Virus record (IMG/VR): IMGVR_UViG_3300028045_000008
Span: 50,372 to 114,371 of that record
From: a virus
Strand: one strand, 5' to 3'
Length of the DNA stretch: 64,000 bases
Under the pieces are notes generated by a model, which saw nothing but the letters and a program-made list of their open reading frames with translations, did no database searches and had not been told where the DNA came from. Below, piece after piece: positions 9,662 to 18,707 of the stretch. Made by a program: the position numbers and the translations under genes. Numbering within the stretch: position 1 is the first letter of the stretch; each line of letters starts with the position of its first letter.

Positions 9662-10497
9662 ATATTATAGGCCTGGGTTCCGCAGGAGTTAAGATTGCGG
9701 ATTGTTTTGGAAAATATCCTCAATATGATATCTATAAGATCGATGTGGGCCTGGAGGGAGAGCGCTGTTATGCACTTCCTGAGTGCGATTCAGCCGAAGA
9801 GTATGAAACCGTCAAACTCCCGAGGATAAAGACCTTCTTCAAGGGACTCAAGGGCGAGGCGCTTGTCATCATTGGCGGGTCTGGAAAGGTATCGTGTGCC
9901 TCACTTCGAATTCTTGAAAATATCAGGAGCCTGTCAATCTCGATTATGTATATAAAGCCAGACATGTCCCTGTTGGGTGGTACTCCGCTGCTCCGCGAGA
10001 AGGTTGTATTCGGGGTACTCCAGGAATACGCGAGATCCGGAGTTTTTGAGAAGATGTATCTTATATCAAACGAAGCACTGGATGAAATTATCGACGGCGC
10101 GCCAATTATCGGATATCACGATAAGCTGAACGAGGTATTGGTACCAGCATTCCATATGATAAAGGTCTTTGATAATACAGACCCCGTGATTGGAAAGATT
10201 GAGAAGTCAAAGATAACACATCGAATTACTACCATCGGCATATACGATGCAGCCAAGAATAAGGAAAAAAAGTTTTTTTCGCTTGACAATGTGAGAGAAA
10301 AATGCTATATTTATGGTATCAATGAAGAAAAACTTAAGAATGATGGTAAATTGTTTAAAAAAATAATGAGTCAAATAAAGTCAAAATCGGAAGAAAATGT
10401 TAAGGTATCTTATGCCATTTATTCTACTGATTATGATTACGATATCGCATATGTCATCGAAAGGACTCCATGCATTCAAAATAAAAATAACGAATAA
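9658..10497 (+). CDS. Putative FtsZ/tubulin-superfamily protein
   Basis: The product has 279 residues and overlaps the polymerase stop by 4 bp; TTG follows a GGAGG site. The N-terminus NIIGLGSAGVKIAD matches the first strand and glycine turn of FtsZ. At residues 71-79 it has IGGSGKVS, where FtsZ has the tubulin signature GGGTGTG. Next comes a strand ending in KP, a Gly-rich turn, a long helix with VLQEYARSG and a strand LISNEAL, in FtsZ order. FDNTD near 171-175 sits where the T7 catalytic loop would be. The degenerate G-box suggests weak or lost GTPase activity. This is recognition of fold order by eye. Other Rossmann-like ATP/NAD folds remain possible. Confidence 0.45.
   Translation: MNIIGLGSAGVKIADCFGKYPQYDIYKIDVGLEGERCYALPECDSAEEYETVKLPRIKTFFKGLKGEALVIIGGSGKVSCASLRILENIRSLSISIMYIKPDMSLLGGTPLLREKVVFGVLQEYARSGVFEKMYLISNEALDEIIDGAPIIGYHDKLNEVLVPAFHMIKVFDNTDPVIGKIEKSKITHRITTIGIYDAAKNKEKKFFSLDNVREKCYIYGINEEKLKNDGKLFKKIMSQIKSKSEENVKVSYAIYSTDYDYDIAYVIERTPCIQNKNNE
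10283..10311 (+). promoter_or_regulatory. Possible intragenic sigma70 promoter
   Basis: TTGACA at 10283-10288 and TATATT at 10306-10311 are separated by 17 bp, the same geometry as the intergenic promoters here. It lies inside the tubulin-like gene and would read toward the SSB gene. Confidence 0.4.
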
Positions 10498-10513
10498 AGT
10501 TTCAGAAAGTCCT

Positions 10514-10542
10514 TGACAATCTGGGGAGGTTATGTTATATTA
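10514..10542 (+). promoter_or_regulatory. Sigma70-type promoter for the SSB operon
   Basis: TTGACA at 10514-10519, a 17-bp spacer and TATATT at 10537-10542. The next start codon is at 10652, leaving a leader of about 100 nt. Confidence 0.8.
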
Positions 10543-10591
10543 GTATTACAATGATGGCAGTATTGCTGTCATTATCTTAAACAAAATTAGC

Positions 10592-10613
10592 AGAATAAGA
10601 GATTTGTTATTCT
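10592..10613 (+). promoter_or_regulatory. Hairpin in the SSB mRNA leader
   Basis: AGAATAA at 10592-10598 pairs exactly with TTATTCT at 10607-10613 across an 8-nt loop. It lies about 38 nt before the SSB start and its AGGAG site. T4 gp32 represses its own translation through a leader structure, so a similar role is possible but only inferred. Confidence 0.35.
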
Positions 10614-10651
10614 GACTTTAGCCAATCGGCAAACTACTAGGAGAAAAATAA

Positions 10652-11443
10652 ATGGGATTAGATTTAACAAAAATTCAAGCACGGCTTGATAACGTAAAGA
10701 GCAACGGCAAAGCCGGAGGTTCCTTCTGGCGCCCACAGGATGGTCAGCAGGTTATCCGTATCGTTCCGACTTCGGACGGTGACCCTTTCAAGGATTATTG
10801 GTTTCACTATAACCTCGGCCCAGAGCAACGCGGTGGATTGATATGTCCGAAGAAAAATCATGGAGATGATTGCCCTATCTGTGACTTCAAGGATCAGCTT
10901 TGGAAGGAATATAATAGCACGCAAGACACAGACACTCTTAAGTTGGCCAAGGATATGACACCTCGACAACGCTTCTTCTCTCCAGTAATGGTCCGAGGGG
11001 AAGAGTCTGGTGGAATTCGAATCTGGGGATATGGCAAAGAAGCTTACACCTCGTTGTTGAATCTGGTTCTAAATCCCGAATACGGAGATATCACTGACGT
11101 CGACGCAGGGACAGATCTGACTTTGACGTATGGCAAGCCTCCTGGCGCTAACTTCCCAAAGACAACTTTGACACCTCGGCGCCGCACTTCTCCGCTTTGT
11201 GATGAAGCTGTTGGCGGCGATGAAGAGTGCTCACGCCTGCTGGAGAATATTCCAAACTTCGACAATCTCTTTCCGACCAAGTCCTTAGAGGAGGTTCAAG
11301 AGGCCCTCGATTCCTTCATGGCTTCGCTTGGAGACTCCGCCGACCCTGTCGCCGGAATTGATCTAACAGACTCGGAAGCTTATAAACCAGCCTCTAGTTC
11401 AACTGAAGTTTTGTCAGCTTTCAACGAGCTAACAGGAAATTAA
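10652..11443 (+). CDS. gp32-like single-stranded DNA-binding protein
   Basis: This 263-residue protein coats ssDNA at the fork. After a basic N-terminus it has WRPQDGQQVIRIVP (about 25-38), the typical gp32-like core entry. A zinc site follows at residues 65-77: Cys65, His70, Cys74 and Cys77 in CPKKNHGDDCPIC. The C-terminal 60 residues are acidic and end in ELTGN, as expected of an SSB tail that recruits partners. Its own promoter and structured leader precede it. It lies next to FKBP and RecA, matching a recombination-replication operon. Confidence 0.85.
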   Translation: MGLDLTKIQARLDNVKSNGKAGGSFWRPQDGQQVIRIVPTSDGDPFKDYWFHYNLGPEQRGGLICPKKNHGDDCPICDFKDQLWKEYNSTQDTDTLKLAKDMTPRQRFFSPVMVRGEESGGIRIWGYGKEAYTSLLNLVLNPEYGDITDVDAGTDLTLTYGKPPGANFPKTTLTPRRRTSPLCDEAVGGDEECSRLLENIPNFDNLFPTKSLEEVQEALDSFMASLGDSADPVAGIDLTDSEAYKPASSSTEVLSAFNELTGN

Positions 11444-11505
11444 AAACATGCCGCAGGGAGGCACGGGTTTACAGGTGCCTCAAACTTAAAAAATAAAGGA
11501 TTATT

Positions 11506-11949
11506 ATGTCGACAGTAAAAAATGGTGATCACGTTTTGGTTAATTACCGCGGGACACTTGAAGATGGAGCAGAATTTGATAACTCATATACTCGCGGAGA
11601 GCCCTTGGCAGTCAAAGTGGGAGATGAAAGGTTGATCGCCGGCTTTAGCAACGCTATTGTAGGTATGTCAATCGGAGAGAAGAAAGAGGCGCTGCTAGCC
11701 CCAGAAGATGCCTATGGCCCACCCAACCCCGCCGCAGTGACACACATCGATCGTTCTGCGTTCCCGGAAGATTTGGAACTACAAGTTGGTATGCCAATCC
11801 CACTATCGAATGCAGAAGGCTCAACGGCAGTCGGACATGTAACTCAAATTAATGAGCAAGCTATTACGGTCGACTTGAACCACCCCCTTGCAGGAAAGAG
11901 CCTATTGTTTGAAATTGAACTGGTCGAGATCACAGAAGAAGGAACATAG
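11506..11949 (+). CDS. FKBP-type peptidyl-prolyl isomerase, SlyD-like
   Basis: This 147-residue protein is a prolyl cis-trans isomerase/chaperone. The core begins with VLVNYRGTLEDGAEFDNSY (about 10-28), continues with LIAGFSNAIVGMSIGEKKE, and has an inserted flap at about 70-125 as in SlyD, then closes with NHPLAGKSLLFEIELVEI. Unlike E. coli SlyD it has no histidine-rich metal-binding tail. It lies between the SSB and RecA genes, one base before the latter, so it is probably co-expressed with the replication proteins. A phage-encoded FKBP is uncommon. Confidence 0.88.
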   Translation: MSTVKNGDHVLVNYRGTLEDGAEFDNSYTRGEPLAVKVGDERLIAGFSNAIVGMSIGEKKEALLAPEDAYGPPNPAAVTHIDRSAFPEDLELQVGMPIPLSNAEGSTAVGHVTQINEQAITVDLNHPLAGKSLLFEIELVEITEEGT

Positions 11950-13068
11950 ATGGCTAAAAAAACAACATCACCTGGTAAGCTATCTCTGGGAGATATGCAG
12001 AAGATTATCAATAAAAAGGCGGGAATGAACGTTGCCCATAACCTGAAGGAAAAGAATCCGACAGAAGTTACGCAATGGATTCCGACGGGATCTCGTTGGC
12101 TTGATTCTATTATTTGTCGAGGAAAGCTTTCCGGAATTCCGGTGGGCAAGGTTACGGAAATCGCCGGCCTTGAAGCGACTGGGAAGTCATATATGGCCGC
12201 TCAGATCGCAGCAAACGCCCAAAAGATGGGAGTGGATGTTGTTTATTTTGATTCGGAATCGGCCATTGACCCAACCTTCCTTGAGAACACCGGATGCGAT
12301 CTCGACAAGTTACTTTATGTTCAAGCAACCTCTGTCGAGTTCGTTCTGGAAACCATGGAGGAGCTTCTTGGTTCAGACAACCAGATCCTCTTTATCTGGG
12401 ATTCTCTGGCATTGACTCCCGCAATTTCCGACGTCGAGGGGGATTTCAACCCTCAGTCATCTATGGCGATGAAAGCTCGTATTTTAGCGAAAGGTATGTC
12501 GAAGTTGACACTAGCAATCGCAAACACTAAATCGACTTTCCTAGTCCTAAATCAGCTAAAGACAAATATTACCCGCTCTCCCAGCGAGGCTATGACTACC
12601 CCGTATGTTACTCCCGGCGGAAAAGCCATGATTTATGCGTATTCTTTACGCATCTGGCTCACCGGTCGCAAGGCAAAAGCTAGTTTCGTCTTGGATGATA
12701 ATGGATTCCGCATTGGGTCAGAAGTCAAAGTAAAGCTTGAGAAGTCAAGGTTCGGAACACAGGGTCGACGCTGCAACTTTCGAATTTTATGGGGAGGAGA
12801 TCAGGTCAGCATCCAAGATGATGAGTCCCTTTTTGAGGCCGTCAAGGGCTCTGACAACATCAAGCAATCCGGCGCCTGGTTTACAATGGTTTTCGACGAC
12901 GGATCGACTGAAAAGTTCCAAGCCTCAAAGTGGGCCGACAAGATGCAGGACGATAAATTTCGACAAAGAGTATATCAGATCATCGATGAAGAGATCATTT
13001 ATAAATTTGATAATCGGCAAGGAAAAGCAGAAGATTTTTACGAAAATGAAGAGACTATAGAGATTTAA
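11950..13068 (+). CDS. RecA/UvsX-like recombinase
   Basis: This 372-residue ATPase forms filaments on ssDNA for recombination and recombination-dependent replication. Walker A is GLEATGKS near residues 73-80. The catalytic strand VVYFDSESA follows, then Walker B ILFIWDSLA near 140-150. The L1/L2 region includes FLVLNQLKTNI and a TPGG segment. The C-terminus is acidic. It is closer to RecA than to T4 UvsX in motif spelling. It starts immediately after the FKBP stop. Confidence 0.88.
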   Translation: MAKKTTSPGKLSLGDMQKIINKKAGMNVAHNLKEKNPTEVTQWIPTGSRWLDSIICRGKLSGIPVGKVTEIAGLEATGKSYMAAQIAANAQKMGVDVVYFDSESAIDPTFLENTGCDLDKLLYVQATSVEFVLETMEELLGSDNQILFIWDSLALTPAISDVEGDFNPQSSMAMKARILAKGMSKLTLAIANTKSTFLVLNQLKTNITRSPSEAMTTPYVTPGGKAMIYAYSLRIWLTGRKAKASFVLDDNGFRIGSEVKVKLEKSRFGTQGRRCNFRILWGGDQVSIQDDESLFEAVKGSDNIKQSGAWFTMVFDDGSTEKFQASKWADKMQDDKFRQRVYQIIDEEIIYKFDNRQGKAEDFYENEETIEI

Positions 13069-13093
13069 CATAACCTAAAAGTAGGAGAGAGAG

Positions 13094-13399
13094 ATGAAAC
13101 AATTATTTAAAATCGCCTTACTGGCAATGGCAATCGTTTTGCCACTCGATGAAGCAGCCGCCTGTGATAGGTGCGAATCGACTAAGGTGTGGGTAGACGC
13201 CTACCGAGATAGTCATGGTCACTATCATGAAGCTCACTGGAAGATCGTCGAACTATGCCGACCACCAGCACCGCCCGTTCGCCCCCGTGTAATCGTCCGA
13301 GTACCAGTGGTAACATTCCACACTAGCCGCTCTCATCATCGCCATGTCCAGACACGGTCGCACCACGCACCAACTCGCCATCATCACCACCGACGCTAG
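13094..13399 (+). CDS. Small secreted histidine-rich protein
   Basis: This 101-residue protein has a clear signal peptide at residues 1-24 (KQLFKIALLAMAIVLP then an Ala-rich cleavage region). A CDRC motif follows, then His-rich stretches including HGHYHEAH and a C-terminal run with more than ten His and several Arg. Export to the periplasm and metal binding are reasonable inferences. It sits 25 bp after RecA with a good GGAGAGAG ribosome site. I do not recognise a family. Confidence 0.65.
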   Translation: MKQLFKIALLAMAIVLPLDEAAACDRCESTKVWVDAYRDSHGHYHEAHWKIVELCRPPAPPVRPRVIVRVPVVTFHTSRSHHRHVQTRSHHAPTRHHHHRR

Positions 13400-13452
13400 C
13401 TAAACTTGCTCACCAATTTGTCCTTTGACTTGCCAGTTGACTATATTATAGT

Positions 13453-14112
13453 ATGGCAAGTCACAAGAACAAGTTAAAGCATCACAAGCTACTATTCGAA
13501 TTGAAGTTTCTTTATGCAGATTTGGAATACCATACTGCTGCCTTACAAGATGCGGGGAATAACTTCCAGAAGGAAGTGATGAGTAGGATGACAAATCCTT
13601 CACCAACCCCACCAGCTTCAAGTGCCCCAGCACAGCAAGAGTTCTCTCCTGAACAGGACGACGCACATGGGGCAGATGCCGAAAAGAGTGACATATTCCA
13701 AATAGATAAGAAGAACATCAATAAGGATGTTAAAGACTTATATAAGAGAATTGTTACAGTGACCCATCCGGATAAATTGACTTCTCTTTCGGAAGAGGAG
13801 AGAAAGCACAAAAGGGCGATCTTTCTAAAGGCCACATCTGCCGCCGAGGAAAATAGACTATTCGCCCTTCAGCAAATAGCCCTCGATCTTGGTATCGACA
13901 TCGGATTATTGAGCGATGAACAGGTTAAGATCCTTGAGCTAGAATCTGAAAAGATAAAGAAAGAAATAAAGCAAATGACGAATTCTTACGCCTGGGTATG
14001 GTACAACGAAGATTCGGAAGAAAGCAAAGAAGAGTTAATGTCAAGTTACTTTGATATATTAAAGACCTTGGCAGAGAAAGATAAAGAGAAAAATCCGGAG
14101 AGTGAAGAGTGA
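13453..14112 (+). CDS. J-domain (DnaJ-like) protein
   Basis: The product has 219 residues. Residues 1-45 are basic and helical, residues 45-80 form a Pro/Ala/Ser-rich linker, and residues 85-150 look like a J domain. The HPD motif is at 105-107 in RIVTVTHPDK, with a preceding helix KDLYKRI and a following helix rich in Ala and Glu. J domains stimulate DnaK-type ATPases, so the likely partner is host DnaK; no phage DnaK is visible here. There is no clear ribosome site before ATG 13453. It overlaps the exonuclease gene by 4 bp. Confidence 0.75.
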   Translation: MASHKNKLKHHKLLFELKFLYADLEYHTAALQDAGNNFQKEVMSRMTNPSPTPPASSAPAQQEFSPEQDDAHGADAEKSDIFQIDKKNINKDVKDLYKRIVTVTHPDKLTSLSEEERKHKRAIFLKATSAAEENRLFALQQIALDLGIDIGLLSDEQVKILELESEKIKKEIKQMTNSYAWVWYNEDSEESKEELMSSYFDILKTLAEKDKEKNPESEE

Positions 14113-15065
14113 AAAGACTGTTGGTTATAGATGCCCTTAACGCATATTTTAGAGCTTATATCGTAGACCCGAGCTTGTCTACCAATGGGCAACCCATCGG
14201 AGGATACAAGGGGTTCGTTAAGATCCTCCAGAAGTTATGTCGAGAAATGAAGCCTGATGAAATTATCATAGCTTGGGATGGCGCAGGTGGATCGCAGAGA
14301 AGGAAGGCGGTCAACAAGAACTATAAAGAAGGGCGTAAGCCAATTCGTTTGAATCGAGACATAAAGAATCTGACTGAAGACGAGGAGATGAAAAATAAGG
14401 TATGGCAGCAACATAGGCTAATGGAATTACTAAACGATATGCCGGTCATCCAACTGATGAACGATGGCGTCGAGGCAGATGATATTATCTCTTATGTGGT
14501 CCAGCTTCCACACTACAAAGGGTGGCAAAAGGTAATCGTTTCGAGCGATAAAGATTTTTTTCAACTCTGCGATAATGAGACGGTTATTTATCGCCCGATT
14601 CAGAAAAAGTTTGTAAACAAGCCGAGGATTCTGGAGGAGTTTTCGATCCACCCTGGCAACTTTGCCTTGGCACGCGCAATCGCAGGAGATAAATCAGACA
14701 ACCTTCCAGGCGCCAAGGGCGTCGGGTTAGCTACGATTTCAAAAAGGTTTCCGTTCTTTGCTGAAGAGTCCGACATCGCCTTCGATAAACTGTTTGATTT
14801 CTGTGAAAACGATAACACCAATCTGAGAGTCTTTTCTTCCATACTTGAGAGCAGAGAGACGATTGTAGAGAATTATAAGATTATGCAACTGTATTCTCCA
14901 TCTATCTCAATCGACGGTAAGAGGAGAATTAAACAAACTGTTGAAAATTACGAACCCCAGTTTAATAAGACTGGTGTGATAAAGAGGATGTCAAATGACG
15001 GATTTGGAGAGTGGAACACTACGGCTCTGTTCGCCACCTTCAAAAGAATCACAAGTAATGTTTGA
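14109..15065 (+). CDS. 5'-3' exonuclease / flap endonuclease
   Basis: This 318-residue enzyme resembles T4 RNase H and the PolA N-terminal nuclease, which removes RNA primers and flaps. Visible metal-ligand motifs are LLVIDALNAYFRAY (5-18), AWDGAGGSQRRK near 56-67, VEADDII near 120-126 and VSSDKDFFQL near 142-151, then IAGDKSDNLPGAKGVG near 193-208 as the helix-hairpin-helix entry. GTG start overlaps the J-protein stop. It supplies the activity missing from the short family A polymerase. Confidence 0.88.
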   Translation: MKRLLVIDALNAYFRAYIVDPSLSTNGQPIGGYKGFVKILQKLCREMKPDEIIIAWDGAGGSQRRKAVNKNYKEGRKPIRLNRDIKNLTEDEEMKNKVWQQHRLMELLNDMPVIQLMNDGVEADDIISYVVQLPHYKGWQKVIVSSDKDFFQLCDNETVIYRPIQKKFVNKPRILEEFSIHPGNFALARAIAGDKSDNLPGAKGVGLATISKRFPFFAEESDIAFDKLFDFCENDNTNLRVFSSILESRETIVENYKIMQLYSPSISIDGKRRIKQTVENYEPQFNKTGVIKRMSNDGFGEWNTTALFATFKRITSNV

Positions 15066-15090
15066 CAAATACAATATTTAATGTTATATT
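15062..15090 (+). promoter_or_regulatory. Sigma70-type promoter for the helicase-RNR operon
   Basis: TTGACA at 15062-15067 overlaps the exonuclease stop codon. A 17-bp spacer leads to TATATT at 15085-15090, 20 bp before the helicase ATG. Confidence 0.8.
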
Positions 15091-15110
15091 AACATTAGAT
15101 AGGGGGGCGA

Positions 15111-16466
15111 ATGTCCAAAGAAGATTTTAGTCAATATGGCAAAGACTTTCAAGAAATGCTGTGCCATTTGATACTGATCGATAGACCGTTTGCTGACCAG
15201 ATGTTCGAAGTCCTCGACGTTAATTTCCTAGAACTAAAATACCTTCAGGAATTTGTAAATTTAATTTCGAAATACCGCGAAAAGTTTGAAGTCCATCCCA
15301 CTGAAAAGATAATGACTTCAGTCTTGAGAACGGAAATAGAAAATCTAAATGAATCGGTTCAACAGCAAATTAGAAATTTCTTTGCTAGAATATCTAAATC
15401 CGATATAGAAGAATCGACATATATCAAGGAGACTAGTTTAGACTTCTGTCGAAAGCAAAAGCTCAAAGGAGCAATGTTAAGGTCTGTGAAGTTGCTTCAG
15501 AAGTCCTCGTTCGACGAAATTGCCGAAGTCATTAATGAGGCTTTGCGCCTGGGTTCTGATTCTGATTTTGGCCATGATTATTTAAAAGACTTCGAACAAA
15601 GATTCATCTTGAAGGCTAGAAATCCAGTTCCCACTGGCTGGTCTGAGATAGATAGTATAACTCACCAAGGCTTGGGCGCCGGAGAGTTGGGTGTCGTCAT
15701 CGCCCCTACTGGTGCAGGAAAGTCCATGGCTCTCGTCCACATCGGCGCCCAAGCCATAGCGGCCGGAAAGAATGTGGTCTATTATACTCTAGAGCTTTCG
15801 GACACCGTGGTTGGGTCACGGTTCGATTCTTGCCTGACCAAAGTCCCACTTGGCTCCCTCCACTCTTTTAAGGAAGAGATATACGAGAAAATTCAAGATC
15901 TCGAAGGAAACTTGATTGTCAAGGAATATCCAACAAAATCTTCGAGTGTCAATACACTAAAGCATCATTTGGAAAAAATGAAGAACCGGGACTTTACTCC
16001 GGATGTGATAATCGTCGATTATGCGGACCTTTTGAGGCCATCTTCAAATTTAAGAGAGAAAAGGCACGAATTGGAGACTATTTATGAGCAGTTGAGAGCC
16101 TTGGCGCAAGTACACAAATGCTGTGTATGGACTGCTTCCCAGACAAATCGTTCTGGGCTAAATGCCGAAGTTATCACTATGGAATCAATATCAGAGGCCT
16201 TTAACAAATGTTTTGTCGCAGACTTTATTTTTTCAATATCCAGGACCGCCGAGGACAAATTGAATAACGAGGGTCGTATCTTTATAGCCAAAAACAGAAA
16301 TGGAGTTGATGGAGTGGTGTTCCCAATCTATATGAACACATCTAACATCACCATTAAAGTCCATCCAAGTACCGGGGAGACTATCGGGGAAGTCAAGCTG
16401 GAGGCCAAGAAGCGCCAAGAAATAAAAATGAAAGAAAAGTATGCAAGATGGAAGGAGAAAAAATAG
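15111..16466 (+). CDS. DnaB/gp41-type replicative DNA helicase
   Basis: This 451-residue hexameric helicase unwinds DNA at the fork. An N-terminal helical domain spans about 1-150. The RecA-like motor starts with PTGWSEIDSITHQGLG and Walker A APTGAGKS at 198-205. VVYYTLELSD follows, then Walker B VIIVDYADLLRPS near 300-312 and WTASQTNRSG near 343-352. The C-terminus is very basic. ATG follows a GGGGGCG ribosome site. No primase gene is visible in this window. Confidence 0.9.
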   Translation: MSKEDFSQYGKDFQEMLCHLILIDRPFADQMFEVLDVNFLELKYLQEFVNLISKYREKFEVHPTEKIMTSVLRTEIENLNESVQQQIRNFFARISKSDIEESTYIKETSLDFCRKQKLKGAMLRSVKLLQKSSFDEIAEVINEALRLGSDSDFGHDYLKDFEQRFILKARNPVPTGWSEIDSITHQGLGAGELGVVIAPTGAGKSMALVHIGAQAIAAGKNVVYYTLELSDTVVGSRFDSCLTKVPLGSLHSFKEEIYEKIQDLEGNLIVKEYPTKSSSVNTLKHHLEKMKNRDFTPDVIIVDYADLLRPSSNLREKRHELETIYEQLRALAQVHKCCVWTASQTNRSGLNAEVITMESISEAFNKCFVADFIFSISRTAEDKLNNEGRIFIAKNRNGVDGVVFPIYMNTSNITIKVHPSTGETIGEVKLEAKKRQEIKMKEKYARWKEKK

Positions 16467-18704
16467 ATGTCAATAAATACACTTCAAGAATATACAAGAA
16501 TAGCAAAGTACGCCAAATACCTGCCAGATGAGAACCGTAGAGAAACCTGGAAGGAGCAAATTGGCCGCGTTTTTGATATGCACCGGGAGGTTTTCTGTGA
16601 TTTCCCCGAAGTCCTTCCTTATATTGACGAGGCCGAATCGGCCGTACTTCGAAAGGAGATTCTGGGTTCGCAGAGAATCCTTCAATTTGGTGGCACTCCG
16701 ATCATCAAGCACAACGCTAGGGTATATAATTGTGCATTCGGGCATATAAGCAGAGTGAAGGCGTTTTCAGAGTTAATGTACCTTCTGCTGTGTGGTTGCG
16801 GCGTGGGATTCTCAGTGCAGCGCCACCACGTCGCTCAACTGCCACCGATCGCCAGGCCAAGCCGCCGCCGCAAAAAAACATTTGTAATTCCTGATTCAAT
16901 TGAGGGCTGGGCAGATGCTATTGGAGTCCTGATGAGCAGTTATTTCGGCTCGGATAAGAGGTTTGATGAATATATCGGCACAACTGTAGAATTCGACTAT
17001 AGTCAGATCCGGCCAGAAGGATCTGAACTAAGCTCCGGCGCAAAAGCCCCAGGCCCCGCGGGCCTAAAGCGCTCTATAAATAAAATACGAGAGGTCTTCG
17101 AGGATAGGTTGGGCCCTGCTGATCGAGAAACCGCTCGCCCAATCGACGTATATGATATTATAATGCACTCTGCAGACGCAGTGATCTCTGGTGGTGTACG
17201 CCGATCGGCAACAATAGCTCTATTCTCCGCAGATGACGAGGAAATGGCAAAAGCGAAAACTGGCAACTGGTTCATGGAAAACCCGCAGCGCGGCCGCTCT
17301 AATAACAGTGCCCTTTTGCTGCGCAACGAAACATCGAAAGAGGATTTTGCTAATCTGATTAATTGGGTGAAAGAATTTGGAGAGCCTGGATTTGTGTGGG
17401 CAGACAATAAGGAGATGGGCTTCAATCCGTGTGTGGAGATAGGACTCTACCCAATTGACGAAACTACGGGTGAAGCCGGCTGGCAATTTTGCAACTTGGC
17501 CGAGATAAACGGCAAAAAAGCTTCTACTCCCGAAAAATTTTATAATGCTTGCCGATCTGCGGCGATTATCGGTACTTTGCAGGCAGCATATACTCATTTT
17601 CCATACTTGAGCGAAGCTACCGGTAGAATCACCCGCAGAGAGGCCCTCCTCGGAGTCTCTATAACCGGAATGATGGACAATCCAGAAGTTCTTTTTGATT
17701 CACAAGTTCAGAGAAAGGGCGCAAAGATTGTAAAAGAAACTAACAAGATTATCGCTGATATAATAGGGATCAATCAAGCTGCTAGAACCACATGTGTGAA
17801 GCCTGCTGGATCAACTTCTTGCATTCTGGGTACCGCCTCCGGCATTCACCCCCATCACGCCAAGAGATATTTCCGAAGAGTCCAGGCAAATGTGCAAGAA
17901 AATCCCGTGAGGCACTTCAAGAAATTCAACCCTAGAGCAGTAGAGCAGTCAGTGTGGGATCCGAATAAGGTTACAGAAGTTATTACATTTTTGTGCGAGG
18001 TACCACCAGGGGCAAAAACAAAAAATCAAATAGGCGCAAGCGATCTGTTGGAAAACGTAAAACTCACTCAGCAAAACTGGGTTAGATATGGCGCAAATAA
18101 GGATTTGTGTGTAAAACCATGGCTATCACACAACGTCTCCAATACGATCCACGTCAGGGACGAAGAATGGGAGGATATTACTGACTATATTTTTAAAAAT
18201 AGGAAATATTTTGCTGGAATCTCCTTGATTCCAAATTCAGGCGACAAGGATTACCCTCAAGCTCCTTTCTGTGCCGTTCCTTATCCAAACGATATCCTGA
18301 GAACCTACGGCGCCGGCTCCTTTTTTGCCTCCGGTATTATCGAGGGAGCCATCTATTCGTTCGACGGCGACCTGTGGGCAGCATGCGACTGTTTGCTGGG
18401 GGTCGGAGTTCCACTTCACGAGGTAGACCTCGTCAAACGAGATTGGGCCCAGTCTGCCATTAAATTTTCAGACAGTCATTTTTCTGGAGATGTAAGAAAG
18501 ATGACATATTGTCTAAAAGACATCTATAATCTTAAACTTTGGGAAAAGTTATCCCAGGAATACTGCGATGTAGACTGGACCCTTATGATAGAGAAAGATG
18601 ATAACGTAGATTTTCAGCAAGATTCTGCTTGTGCAGGCGGAGCTTGCGAAATGCCAGAAGAATATTTAGAGGCGATAAGAAGCCATACAAACACAGGAGA
18701 ATAA
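16467..18704 (+). CDS. nrdJ: Class II (adenosylcobalamin-dependent) ribonucleoside-triphosphate reductase
   Basis: This 745-residue enzyme makes dNTPs from NTPs. The radical-site motif NPCVEIGL is at about 320-327 with Cys322. The segment GGVRRSATIALFS and a Gly-rich segment TTCVKPAGSTSCILG near 443-457 bind substrate phosphates. The tail GACEMPEEYLE holds redox cysteines for thioredoxin-type reduction. The single-chain size without a separate small subunit fits the monomeric class II type, which needs host vitamin B12 cofactor. The gene starts on the base after the helicase stop. Confidence 0.87.
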   Translation: MSINTLQEYTRIAKYAKYLPDENRRETWKEQIGRVFDMHREVFCDFPEVLPYIDEAESAVLRKEILGSQRILQFGGTPIIKHNARVYNCAFGHISRVKAFSELMYLLLCGCGVGFSVQRHHVAQLPPIARPSRRRKKTFVIPDSIEGWADAIGVLMSSYFGSDKRFDEYIGTTVEFDYSQIRPEGSELSSGAKAPGPAGLKRSINKIREVFEDRLGPADRETARPIDVYDIIMHSADAVISGGVRRSATIALFSADDEEMAKAKTGNWFMENPQRGRSNNSALLLRNETSKEDFANLINWVKEFGEPGFVWADNKEMGFNPCVEIGLYPIDETTGEAGWQFCNLAEINGKKASTPEKFYNACRSAAIIGTLQAAYTHFPYLSEATGRITRREALLGVSITGMMDNPEVLFDSQVQRKGAKIVKETNKIIADIIGINQAARTTCVKPAGSTSCILGTASGIHPHHAKRYFRRVQANVQENPVRHFKKFNPRAVEQSVWDPNKVTEVITFLCEVPPGAKTKNQIGASDLLENVKLTQQNWVRYGANKDLCVKPWLSHNVSNTIHVRDEEWEDITDYIFKNRKYFAGISLIPNSGDKDYPQAPFCAVPYPNDILRTYGAGSFFASGIIEGAIYSFDGDLWAACDCLLGVGVPLHEVDLVKRDWAQSAIKFSDSHFSGDVRKMTYCLKDIYNLKLWEKLSQEYCDVDWTLMIEKDDNVDFQQDSACAGGACEMPEEYLEAIRSHTNTGE

Positions 18705-18707
18705 TAA

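Noticed and set aside
9658-10497. Evidence for a nucleus-forming jumbo phage
   Set aside because: Only a tubulin-like candidate is seen; no chimallin-like shell protein or multi-subunit RNA polymerase genes are recognised in this window.
13425-13455. Leaderless promoter before the J-protein gene
   Set aside because: The -10 would abut the ATG and the best 16-bp spaced pair puts +1 inside the gene. Likely chance AT sequence.
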